A stretch of DNA of 64,000 bases from Triplophysa rosa (taxonomy: Eukaryota > Chordata > Actinopteri > Cypriniformes > Nemacheilidae): NCBI RefSeq assembly GCF_024868665.1, contig NC_079892.1, positions 5,355,045 through 5,419,044 of the forward strand, written 5' to 3'. Position numbers and translations under genes: made by a program. How positions within the stretch are numbered: the stretch's first letter is position 1; every line of letters starts with the position of its first letter. This document shows, one piece after another, positions 26,841 through 39,100 of this stretch. Under the pieces are notes generated by a model. It was given only the letters and a program-made list of their open reading frames with translations. It was not told the origin of the DNA and did no database searches.

Positions 26841-26923
26841 ATCAGATGCATTTGTATACTGTACAGATTATTGATTGAACTCAAACCGCGACCCAACGCA
26901 GCACCATATTTGTACATACTTGC

Positions 26924-27100
26924 CATTAATGACCCCATCAGGGTTGAGCATGGGGATAATTTTGAAGATGTAGGCTTCTCTCAAGCTCTCTGCTACAGGA
27001 TCATCGCTGCACAGGAACTCCAGCGTGCCCTTCATTACCCAGCTGGCATTGCTCTCCCCTGGATGAACCCTAGCCGTCAGCACCACACATGGCCGGTTAC
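26924..27100 (-). CDS. agbl1: agbl1 exon 13 visible (zinc-binding HPGE exon)
   Basis: Acceptor TTTCCTGCAG, phase 1 in. It reads [20 protein letters not shown], then [20 protein letters not shown] and [22 protein letters not shown] holds the first two zinc ligands of M14 peptidases, and NPDG is a conserved part of the catalytic core. The donor is unusual: either a GC donor (GCAAGT, exon edge 26924) or a GT donor four bases later (GTATGT, exon edge 26920). Both keep the expected GVINGN reading if the next exon starts in the matching phase. The next exon (expected to carry CSL-GEDLNRQW) was not found in the window. Confidence 0.93.
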
Positions 27101-30100
27101 CTGCAGGAAACATTAATAACATACATTATTTCTAATAATGTCTCATGCATTTACAGAATGAACAGAAGAGCATCTGAGTTTTGTGAACTTTGGGTCGAGC
27201 CCAACTGGAGACCTTCTGTGGGGATTGAACCAGCAACCTCTCAGTTATCACTGAAAATTGCTTAAAGGGACAGTGTCAATTTCTTTGTTCTGATGAACAC
27301 AGAGAAAGATATTTGGAAGAATGCTTGTAACCAAACAGTTCTTGGCCACCATTGACTACCATGGTAGGAAAAATTGCTTTATACTGTGTATTTCTTTGTA
27401 TTGTTGAACACAAAAGAAGATATTTTGAAGAATGTAGGGAAGCAAACAGTTCTGGGGCACTTTTGACTACTATTGTAATGGTAGTCAATGGTGGTCAAGA
27501 ACTGTTTGGTTACAAGCATTATATCATATATCATTATATCTCAAGCAAATATCTTTCTCTGTGTTCATAAGAGCAAAGAAATGCATACAGATTTGGAACA
27601 ACTTGAAGGTCAGTAAATGATCACATAATTTTTATTTTGAACTGTCTCTTTGACTTTACAATTAGGCAACTAACTAATGACTCTTACACTAACCATTGGC
27701 ACAAACAGAGTCTTTTATTGAGGAATCAAATTTTTTTCCGAACGGGCAAGTCAAATCAGCACGACTCGCTGCTGTCACAACATTACACAGCAATTACGGA
27801 GTGTCAGGTTTTCATTTGACGTCTCGCTCCAACTCATTTAATCTGGACGGGAAAATGACATCACCTTGCTGCGCGAGTTTACAAAGCCAAAAGAGATGGA
27901 CAAAGCTTATCAAAAACACATTCAAATTTAATTTCGCCCGACTATTACGGCCCTGGCGGCCACCCGACAAAAGACGGCAGAAGGAGCGGCTAATTTGCGT
28001 GATTCTGCTATTGATGATTTCACAATGAGTTTCTGCACGGCCTCTGTTTACGAGTTCTTTCGCCGGCTCGGTTTCATTTTCGGTATTTAATTGAATCTGA
28101 ATACATCCAAGCAATTATGCTGGAGTGGTGAACTTTTTTTGGTGCGAAATTATATAATGGCATTATTGATTTTTTTTTTTTTGCCATAGCAAAGGTATAC
28201 ATTGGTTGTGAATAGCATGTCATTTTTAATTTATTTACAATAAGAATGTCTTAGATGATGAAAATGAGCTATTTCTACATATACACCGCGAGTCCCCTTG
28301 CATGGAACTCTCCATGAACTCGCCATGTAGTAGTCCTAAACAGACAAACGCGTTTCGTAAATGTTATCGCCTTCGGCAAAGAAGCGAAAACGTGACAACA
28401 TCGTAGTCCTGTGTCAGCCACCATAGTGCTTCAAAAGGGAGGGGTGGAGTGAGCCGTTGGTTGCAATACATTTAAAGAGATGTAAAGATGGTCCTGAAGC
28501 ACATCCGGTTTCTTTCTTTATTTTATTTTTAAATCTTAAAGATGTTCATTTGATTCGGTCATAAATGTTCTGTTGGTTGTATTTTGTTCAAACATCACCG
28601 AACATTGAAAATGAGAATAACGTCATTGAACCAACAAGACAAACCTGTGATCCAATTGTTCGAATGTTTCTGTGGCTGAAATCCTGAATGTAAATCACAC
28701 CGAACCAGTGCAGAGAAAATACAGGTATCTCGAAAATGTCCTCGAGAAAAAATGTAAGTGATAAATATCACATCATCTCAGTGCATGAGGCCCAATTCCC
28801 CTCAAGAGCGACTGCTTGGGCTAAGAAGAAGTGGAGATCATTTAAATTCCAATTCAAGTCGGAATCAGAGACTTCGGGCCCTGTGCGCTTTCTGCTGATT
28901 TTCTGATGATGACTTGCCCACAAACTCTGAGCTCGACAACTCTACATATTCTCTCTTACTTACTGTACTGCATGTTCATACACATCCATTTTTCACTGCT
29001 GCAAGTACTGTACAAAAATAACCTTTGTCCAAGATGGATGTGAACCTAATGCAACATACAAGCTATACAAGCCAAAGCCAAGTTTCCTTTTTTGGTTAGC
29101 AAACAGGTTTGTAAGTTACTTACAACAAGTAGCTAAAAAAGAACAACAGCTTTTTTCATAAACAGCAATCAGATGTCATTTATTTTTGACATATTTAATA
29201 TTACGTATTTGGCATCTCCAGTATCTCATAATGATTCTATCAAACAGAAAATGACCTCAAAAAGCTATACTGTAAAAAACTTATTTTTACAGAATTTGAC
29301 TGTTGTTATTTTTTTTACAGGTTTTTCACGTATAATGTCCAAAAAACTGTAATTTTACTGTTGCGTTTACAAATTTTTCACGTATATTTTTCACCATGAA
29401 ATTATAGATAAAGACTGCAAATTTACTAGAAAAACAGGGAAAATGTAATTTTACTGTTGTTTTATGTAATATTTCTGGCGCCCCCAGCTGGCGGAATATT
29501 TGTGTTTTTCGAACAGGATTTTTTTACAGTCTAATTTTAAAATACAGAAAAACACTGCAAATTTACAAGAAAACTGTTTACAGGACAAAATGCTATTTTA
29601 CAGAATATTTCTGGCGCCCCAGCTGCCAGACAATTTCCATTTTCAGAGGACTTCCTTTTACAGTGACAAACCTAAAAAAATCTGTCATGCTGTTAAAAAA
29701 CAGTTTCGTTCGTCAAGTCTTTTATTTCCACTCTGCTTCTTCACTGTCTATATGTAACAGCAACTTCGCAACACACAAGGACTCAGATCTATTTCTGCTC
29801 TCTATTTTCTCGCTGTGAAAAGAATCCTCCACATTTCCAGTCCACGTGTATGTTCGCCTTGATCCCATTTACACGTTCACGCCACTATATGCCCAATAAA
29901 ATATATGTTTACCGTACACATGCAGAGATGTAGGAGTAATAAGCTGTAAGAGACAGAACAAAACGCTCGGTTGGATCTCCTCACTGTTACTGTAAGAGTC
30001 AATCTTCCCACGCTCCCAGTGGGAAGCGCGCGGGCCGATCCTTTCAGAGTCCAGCTTTCACTCGCTGCGCACGAAGGAGTCGTTGGCACATAGTCGACTT

Positions 30101-33100
30101 CAACCCAAACAGTATACAGAGAGAAATCCAGAAAGAATATAAAGGAAATGGAAGACAAGAGTGGAAATAAACCCTATTGTGTTTTTGTCTCTGCCGCTTT
30201 TGTCATCTGAGCGAATCTCCCACTGACATCACATCGTCTAAAACGTGCTGTATTATCTCCATGTTTATGTGCTCGTGTGTCAGAGCTTAATGTGCAGGTT
30301 TATGTGCCTCTGTTAAATGCCACTTAGAGATGCATAAAGAAAGGGGAATCTAATATTGCATACTATGATGTCAAGCAAAAAAGTACAAGGGTACTGTACT
30401 ACTGGGTATATGATTTACGCTACAAATGAAGTTGCTGTTCACCCAAAATCCATTTACTCACCCTCTTGTCATTTCAAACAAACCTGTATGACTTTCTTTC
30501 TGCTGCAGAACACAAAAGAAGATATTTTGAAGTATGTTGGTCACAAAAACCTGTTTGTACCATTTATAAGTGGTTTTGTGTCCATACCATAGAGGTCTAT
30601 GGGTACCAACATTCTGCAAAATATCTTCTTTTCCGTTCTCCAGACCTAAATGTTTTTTAAGAAAAAAAACAAAGAAATTAAGTTACTAAAGTTCTCACAC
30701 ACACAGAATAAGAGAGAGGAGAAGTCTCCGCCTCCTGAGTGTTAAGTACAAAGCCAGCCTTAGGTATCAAAACCAAACTCTGTAATCCTTTCCTGTATAT
30801 GCAAACCATGTCTAATTACAGCATATCAGACTTGTCCATTTGTAATCATGAGACAAATTCCCCCCCAAAGCTTATGAAAATGCAGCTTTTAATAGAGCCT
30901 TTTATTAATTAAAAGAGTTTCATAGGCATCTTGCTCCAACTCTTCTTTTTCTTGTTAAGTATCGAGCGTAATCTCATTCAGCGTGACGGTTTTGGCAAAA
31001 GCAGTCTGCGGGGAGACTTTCTGTGTCTGTGTTTCCTTCTGTACATTTCACATTGAGGTCACCCAGTTCTGACAATCAGGTCATCTGTATTTTACAACGT
31101 TATTATGTGGTTTTATAACTGCATCTCATAATCTCAATGTGTCCACAATTATTCTTGTTCTCCGTGATTTTGAAAAAAGTTGCCTGTATATAAATAGGCT
31201 TAAATAACAGTGTGACTGAGTACAATATCTACATTTTAAAAATAACTCTTTGCCTGTGCAAAAATTGCCGCCGTGGATGGTTACCAGGGCGAGTTTCTAA
31301 GGAGTCCCAAGTAGCATTTTGCACATTGTCATGCGGTTGATAACGCATTGCTCGTTGTTTTCTAAAGTGTTCAGATGGTTGTCTACTGGCCCAAGTCTCT
31401 ATGATATTCTGGTTCAGCTGATAAAAAACTACATCTTGGCATCTTGGCAATACCAATAATACAGAGCTGATGCAATGGATATGTACAGGTATGTTTCATG
31501 TCAATTCAGTCAACAATAAAAGAGAGAAATGAGCCAGCAATGCACCAAAAAGAACGGTAAAGCCATTATCTACCTGTAATGTCGCTCCTGTCCAATGATC
31601 TATGGAGGAAGTGCGTTTATGACGGCTATAGAAGACACTGGGCGAATATGAAGGACAGAGCAATGGCACAGATGGCAACATTATAAAAGATAGAGGAAGG
31701 ATAAAACTTGCAGACTGAATGCAAAAGCTTCATGTACTGTCAAGCTGTACAATCAAACAAACTAATATGATATATATATATAGATATAGATATATATATT
31801 AAATGAGTCTTTCATCATTTATTATCATCTTTCTCCTGCAGAACACAAAATATGATATTTTGAAGAACGTTGGTGCCCAAACAACATTGTTGACTTCCAT
31901 TGTATGGACACGAAACCACCGAGACATTCCTTAAAACATCTTCTTTTGTGTTCCACAGAGAAAAGACATAACGTTACAGGTTTGAGGATGACATAAAGCA
32001 ATGCACACTAACGTCTGCAAACTAAAACTGATTTGTTACATAAAGTGACACGTTTATTATTTACAGACTGCTGCGAGACATTTTAACTTCTTTTCCATTG
32101 TGGATACAGGCGCTTTCTTAGGAAATAACATAAACGTGAGAAATTACAGTAAGGCGATGTTGTATACAGGTGTGACGCATGTTTAATTAGAAGCCCTGCG
32201 AGTTATATCCAAATAAACCCACTACGAATTAAGCCGCAAAGTTTATTCGGTTGAGTTACCTCCGCGTTTTTTTAATCCGCGTTGTTCCGCTGGTCAGCTA
32301 CGCTGCTTTACGATAAACAAAGGCCACCGTGGCTTGTCTGATGTGTCTCATTAATGAGTCTTCATTCCACGACGACTTTTTCGTCGTACACACTGGAAAA
32401 TAAGCAGTGACCTGCGTCCCCTTCTAATCACCAATGACTTATTATAAAAGCGGCTTAATTTGTTGACGGTGGTTGATGTCGGGTGCCACCGATAACTATT
32501 AATCATATCCACTGCCTTTAATTCAATAACGGCGGAGGGCAGCGCTCGTAAGCGCATGAGAGAACATGTGAGGTGATAATGAAAATCCTACTATGTGTAA
32601 AAGCAGAGCTCATGTTACGGCCTCTAAACCCCAATGTGCTAATTAAGGTGTAATCCTCCAAACGGCAAATGTCAGAATTTGTGTTTTGCCACAGATTGCG
32701 GCATATGTGTACGGTTCACAGGAACAGGGTTATTGTAAACTCTGTGGGGAATGGGGTAAAATGGGTCAACAGTGTGGATGCATCGCTCCGTTAGTCCAGC
32801 AAACTGTGCATAATTTGTCCCGTGACGGTATACGTTTAGAAAGTGATCATCAAACTGTACATACAGTCATTGCCTGTGAGATGCAATAAACATTATTTGT
32901 TTGTAACACGCAACAAAAAAATAACATAACATTATTTAATCGGTGAAATCCAAGTTGATTTTTATAGTGCTTTTTACAGTTTGCATACAGGAAAAACAAA
33001 ATGTTAAACAATCCAAATAAATATAGATATAGCCCTGTTAACTAATAGAAAACAGTGAAAAGAAAATACATAGCCGCAGAAAAAATTAAGAGACCATTTC

Positions 33101-36100
33101 AAAATAAGTTTCTGTTTTTTCTGAATTTACCATTTATGCGTTTAGGTAAAATTATCTCTTTTTTTCATTCTTTTAACTACTATCAATATTTCTCCCAAAT
33201 TTTAAATAAAAATATTGTTTCTATTTGCATTTGTTTGCAGAAAATGAAAAACATGTCAAAATAAGAGAAAAGATGCTCTGTATTTTTTTAGACCTCAAAT
33301 ACGGCAAAAAAAAAATAAGTTTCTATTCACTTTTAAGCAACAGTAATATTTCGACTTGTATTTAGGAAATGTTCAAAAAAAATGATGTGCTTTTCATGTG
33401 TCTTGTCATGCTGTTCATGTGGATGACTTTACGTCAATCCTGAGGTTTGATTTTGTTGAAATTGAACAGACACTAGAGTTGAATGGTCACAATACATCTA
33501 GAAATGCTGATTAAATGAAAATTTGGTGTCTCAATTTCGTTTCTAATATCTGCAAACAATCTTCTTTATTTTAGTGACACACAACCACCTCCTGTGGGGA
33601 TGAAGGTGTTTTCTTTACCTTTATTCGTATGGATGTTCAGGTTAATGAAATGCACTGTGATGTTTCAGCATGATGTCAGCTGAGACGACACGCGCAGCCG
33701 GACAATGACAGATGGATGAGATGCCCTGCGTGTGCGTATTGATGTTTACATAGAGCCGTGTGCATCTCGCTGGACGCTGTTCACTGCAGTAAGGTTGTGC
33801 TCCACTGCAGCAGCGACTGTCACAACACAAGTGTGTGCCAACCGGAGGGGAAAAAATACTTTTCAGTTTTAGTTCAGGCACGCTGTATCTGAATGGAACT
33901 GAAATTCTTTTATATGTCAGATTTAAAGCTTAAGTGTGTCATTTGTTTGTTTTGATGGTACTGTATAAATACTTTCTTCCTGTTCCGGTCTAATGTGCAG
34001 ACGGACACAGGGTTAAATCACACGTAATGGAAACACGCTAATAATTGACAGCTTCCAAGTTGTGACATGACAATCTGCAGGTCACTTTGCCGTACCTTGC
34101 CGAAAGCCTGCGGGGACTGTCGGCATTCTGGCGAATTGGAACGGTCGTCCCTTAACCACCAACTGAGCCAGATGCTTCGCGCCGGTCTACTGGGAGAACA
34201 CCGCAGATGTCTCGCCTCAATATTCATCAGGAGACGGCATCTGGGCGAGAGCCGCGCTACTCTGTGGAAGTGGCCCGTAGTAGGGTCAGCATGTCCCAGC
34301 ACATCCCACTGGATCTCCCGTCAAGCCTGACGCATCTATCTGCAGCTTCACCTACAGTCACACCTGTCAGCCCTGCTGCCGAGGTGGTGCCAATGGGTTT
34401 GGGTTGGAGATCGTACACTGACACAACTTCTGGCATGTTTTTGCAAAAGACTGACGCAGATGTGAACGCAGACTACCAAATAACTTCAAAGGCTGTGCTA
34501 TTGTGAATTCCTTCCTTACGTGTGAAGTAAAATAAAGTTCACTAGGAAACTAAGGATGTCAAAGCAATTGATTGGGATTAATTAGATCCAAAATAGTTTT
34601 TTTGTGTTTATATAAAATGTGTGCGTACTGTATTTATAAATGCACACGCGCAGGTTTGTTTTACTATACTAGTGAGGACATTCCATAGACTTTCATTGAT
34701 TTTATATCAGGCTTATGATATACTTTATTCTATCCCCTAACCCACCCCAACACCTAAACCTAGACACCAAGACACTACATTTAAAGAAAAACAGTATTTG
34801 ACCGAATTATGAGCCTTTTTATTTAGTGAGGACCAGTAAAATGTCCTCACAAGTCAGTTGTAATTATAATTCACTGTATTACTGAGGACATTTGGTCCTC
34901 ATAAATATAGCAAAACCTGTACAAACACACACACACACACCCACACACATATATATATATATATAACAACTATTTAAGTTTATATTAGGGATGTCAACCG
35001 ATTAATCGGATCCAGAATAAAAGTATGTGTTTAAATAATATATGTCTGTGTACTGTGCATATTCATTTTGTATTTAAAAACACAAAAACAAACACATACA
35101 TGTTTTATATTTAGGAAATATTTAGATGTATTTATTTATATTTACCAATAATTGAAATTGTCATTTTAATATTTCATATTTTTCTTGCTTGTCATGAACA
35201 TACAGTATGCATGTGTATGTATGTGTTTATCAATACAAAATTACTATGCACAGAACACAGACATACATTATGTAAACACAAACTTTTATTCTGACAGACC
35301 TATTTGATATAAATGCATATTTAAATGTAATCTATATTGCACATATTTCTTATAATATATACATGAATTTCTGTGTATAGAAACGTAAAAATATACACGC
35401 CACACAAACAAACATATAAAGAAACTTTTTAATCAATTAACCGTGAACTTTACTGTGAAGAATAAGCATCCGACCCACACATTATCTCTTTGTTCTTTAA
35501 GCTTTCCGTCCCATGGTGCAACTAGCTAGAGAGTCAAGCACTGACACCTCATCTCACGTGTCTTCCCCACAAGCATCCATCCACCCAACCGCCAACACAC
35601 ACACACGCAAGCTCCTCCTCTGACAGGAGGTGTCAAACCTCAGCTGCTCCGATTCCCTTAAAGAGCTGCCAAACCGTAGGAGCATATGCCCTCCAACTCA
35701 CACATATACACATATACTGTCTTTAACAGAAGCTCAGATGTTCAGCACAGGTTTGTAGACACACACACACAAACATCATGTCATCATGATTCATTTGTTT
35801 CAGACTCACGCAGCTGGTGCAGGTCTTTCCAAGCTTTGGAAGCGGGACAGGCTGTGATCGTCACTAAAGAGCAGGAGTTCCCCGCCAAAGTGTCGCAGAG
35901 ATTTTGACGTCTGAAGAAAACCTTTCGTGGGTCTACCGAATTCTCCAGCATCTTCAGATGGGTCTGGGGAATAAATGCAAATTAACATTTGCTTCAGCCT
36001 TGAGTCATGAAAATCGCCATTTAGTGACGATAAATGTCAAATTTTTAGTGCAAGGCGTAAAAATATAGTTTGCAAGGCAAACTTGTCCAGAACCTATTTT

Positions 36101-39100
36101 GACATTTTTTATAATTCTTGTTATTCTCTGTGACACTGTAAGTCTCATTACTCACTGATATAGTAAAAACATGAAATAATGAATACAGTAAATATTACTA
36201 CAGTGCACTGACTTTTCATCTTAGAAATTTCTTACCTTTTTTTATTCTCTTGGACTCTCATTAGAGTCTAACTACTTATTAATACAGTAACAAAATATGA
36301 GTAACGAATACAAATAAATCAATATTACTGATTATTACTATTTATTCCAAAAACAGCATAACATAAAAGTACCACTGTACCACATATGACCATAAAAAAT
36401 ACCACATAAAAATGACTTTGGTGAGAAATGAAAGAAATGCATCCCTTGTCATGTTCTTGACAGGATTTGCTACATCTTGCTAGTCTTGGGAGCTATAGAC
36501 CCTACTGAAGCCACCCTACAAAGCACACAACATGTCGATCACCTGGAGGTTGGAGTAGGTGTAGGGGTAGTGGTACGCCAAGTAACACACGTCATCATCG
36601 TGAAGAAAGGTCACTGTGAACGTCAGGGTGTAAAACTGAGAATTTTGACCTCCTCTTGGGCAGAAATGATTTCTGTGGAGGAGTTAAAAACACAGCCCTG
36701 TTGTAACCGTTTTTTATCTCTTAAAGAAAGAAGATGTAAAGTGAAGAGAGGTGAGGAGAGCGATGTGATGTGGAAATAGACGAGCGAAGTGAAATGAGTG
36801 TAGTTACATGTAAACAGTATGAAGCAAATGATGTGAAGTCACTCCAGATTTCAACTTTTGTACCTTACACGCTGTGGGCTTTTGGACCCCGGTTCTTACC
36901 TGTAATAGCAGATCTCAGAGCCTGATCGTTCCCAGTGCGGTCTTCCCTCCAGAGCTTCTCTCACAGAATACAACACAGGCTGCATGCCTAAAACAAACAC
37001 AACCACATATAAACCAATGATCAGTGGGAGTCAAAACTACATTTTCATTTGCATTTAAAAAAGTATATTCTCTCACGTGTTCCCTAAATAACATCATAGT
37101 CCCTTTAAATCAAGTCGGGACTCTTGGCAAAACCATGAAACTGTGACGTATTTAGAATATACAGTCTCTGATAATGATCCAAATAAACAAAACTAGATCA
37201 TTACCCATAATACCTTGCTGTACTTTAACCCGGCTATAAAAACCCATGCCCCGGGGCATAAATGTTGACAGATTGTTTTGGAATGCATTTTTTTAATGGA
37301 TGTTTGTTTGGAGTAAGTTTTACTTCAACTCACATAAGGTCAACAGCGAAGGACATCTTATTTAATATAGAGACATAAAACCCTGACGGTGGCCCGGCAC
37401 AAGTCTCTTATAATGCCCAGCTGCACACCGAAATGAGAAAAAGACAGTCAAGGGCCATTGAAGGCACTTTATCGGAGGAGGAACTCGGAAATGCCAGAGC
37501 ACTGTATTTTTCTGGGATATACGGCTGATGGTGTCAGATTTAAGAGCGGCTCCAGCCCACCGCTGTGTTCGAGAGCAATGCCAGACTGAGATATGATTTA
37601 GCTGCTAACACTGAGGTGCATTCTGAAGCTTCGAAAGCCATGTGTGTGTGTGCTGGTGGTGGCAAGTATAATGCCGTCTGGAGAATTCGAATAACATGGG
37701 TTACACCGAGAAGCTACTGTCAATAAGATATGTAGTGAAACAGATGTCAAGTATATTACTTGTTTTTATCTGGACTAAAATATACCAGCAAAAATCTTTA
37801 ATGTTGTTCTTTGCATTTGGAATCGTTTGAAAAATATATTTACTTTATATACAGTATACTGTATATACTCATATACATTTTTATTAGGGCTGTCAAATGA
37901 TTAATCGCAATTAATCGCATCCAGACTAAAAGTTTGTATTTACATAATATATATCTGTGCACTGTGCATTTTAGTGTTGTATTTATAAACACATACACAT
38001 ACATGTATATATTTAAGAAAAATATAAATTTTCAAAATGTATAAACATTTATCTATAACTGAAACTTTGGTCAATTTAAATACATGTCAATATTTCCTAA
38101 TTATGTATACATGTATGTGTAGGTGTTCATAAATGCAAAATGAAAATGCGCAGTACACAGACATACAGTATATTATGTAAACACTGACTTTTATTCTGGA
38201 TACGATTGATCGTGATTAATCATTTGACAGCCCTCCCTTTTTATTTCGATATTCAAGGCTTTTTATTTTTTTTAAGTTGGCAGACTAGTATTAAGAGGAC
38301 AATGCCGACGTTTTTCAATTTGTTTTTGTAACAAAATCAAAATACCGTGGAAACACTCGCTATAAACAACCCGAACATGATTGCGGTATGAAAAATTGAT
38401 ACCGTCACATTCCTAGTTGGAAATAATATGGGTGTGAGCAAATAATGAACTGTCCATTTAAAATCTAGGTTGGAAACCAAAAGCTTGTAGGTTGTGCATA
38501 AAAGTACCTGCAATGCGAGGGATAATGTACCTTATTGCAATTTTAGTGCAAAATAAATCCCAACAGGGTGATAAGATTTGTGTAAATGACTGTTACCTCT
38601 GCCACAATATTCCTATCAACCAATCAAAGCCATAGCTGCGCTAAAGCCCCACCCCTATAACCATAAAGCATTGACTGGCAGATAGACCTCGTCTTACCGT
38701 AGTTACACTGGCTGTTTCCTTTCTCACAGTTGATGACATTAAATCGATAAGGCACTCCGGCCACCATACCACTGACTTCAAAATAAAACCACTGATAGTG
38801 TGCAGAGGAGTTGACATCGGCGTTGAGGATCAGATCATATTCGTGACTGCAACAGAGCGATTGACAGAGAAAAATCAGACAAAACAGGCGTATGAAAGAT
38901 AAGGAGCTCCGTAATAAGAGAGAGGGAGAGAAACCTTCCTTAAACCGCGCAGAAACAAATATCACTTCATCCCTTTCTGATCTTCCCCTGCCACACTGCA
39001 TTTGGAAAATCTTTGATTTAATCTGGCGTGCGCTGACGAGACAAGCTCGCTGAAAGAGTGGAAACGCGGGGAAGAGAGAGGAATCACGAGCGTGATTGCC

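Larger units (their letters stand above)
1..26923 (-). other. long intron or 3' part of the agbl1 locus, no exon recognised
   Basis: No minus-strand segment with splice sites and the expected next motifs (GEDLNRQW, YCDYHGHS, GVQRSYTMES) was seen. Plus-strand open frames here are short and lack coding signs. The stretch is AT-rich and packed with repeats, described separately. Parts with nothing recognised include about 5250-6700, 7860-9300, 16140-18990, 19840-21550, 22990-24540 and 25120-26590. Short exons could have been missed by eye. Confidence 0.6.
34553..35455. repeat. compound repeat block: GGGCTGTCAA-like fragments around another inverted element
   Basis: GGATGTCAAAGCAATTGATTG near 34555 and AATCAATTAACCGTGAAC near 35440 look like the worn ends of one element. 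A second fragment of the same family lies at about 34988-35310, and an inverted-repeat element at 34651-34919 sits between. CA and TA microsatellites separate the parts (34925-34965). Confidence 0.55.
27101..35809 (-). other. agbl1 intron between visible exons 12 and 13
   Basis: About 8.7 kb with donor GTGAGT and acceptor CCTGCAG on the minus strand. It holds several foldback repeats, one MITE copy of the GGTCCAGTGT family, an ACTGT-rich repeat, a dispersed repeat at 33060-33560 and a compound repeat block at 34.5-35.5 kb. No coding sequence was recognised. Confidence 0.75.

Noticed and set aside
27190..27245. Possible tRNA gene
   Set aside because: Only a B-box-like word; no acceptor stem or A box in the right place.
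30356..30660. Plus-strand frames over a foldback repeat
   Set aside because: The frame reads through repeat arms that occur many times in the window; not a gene.
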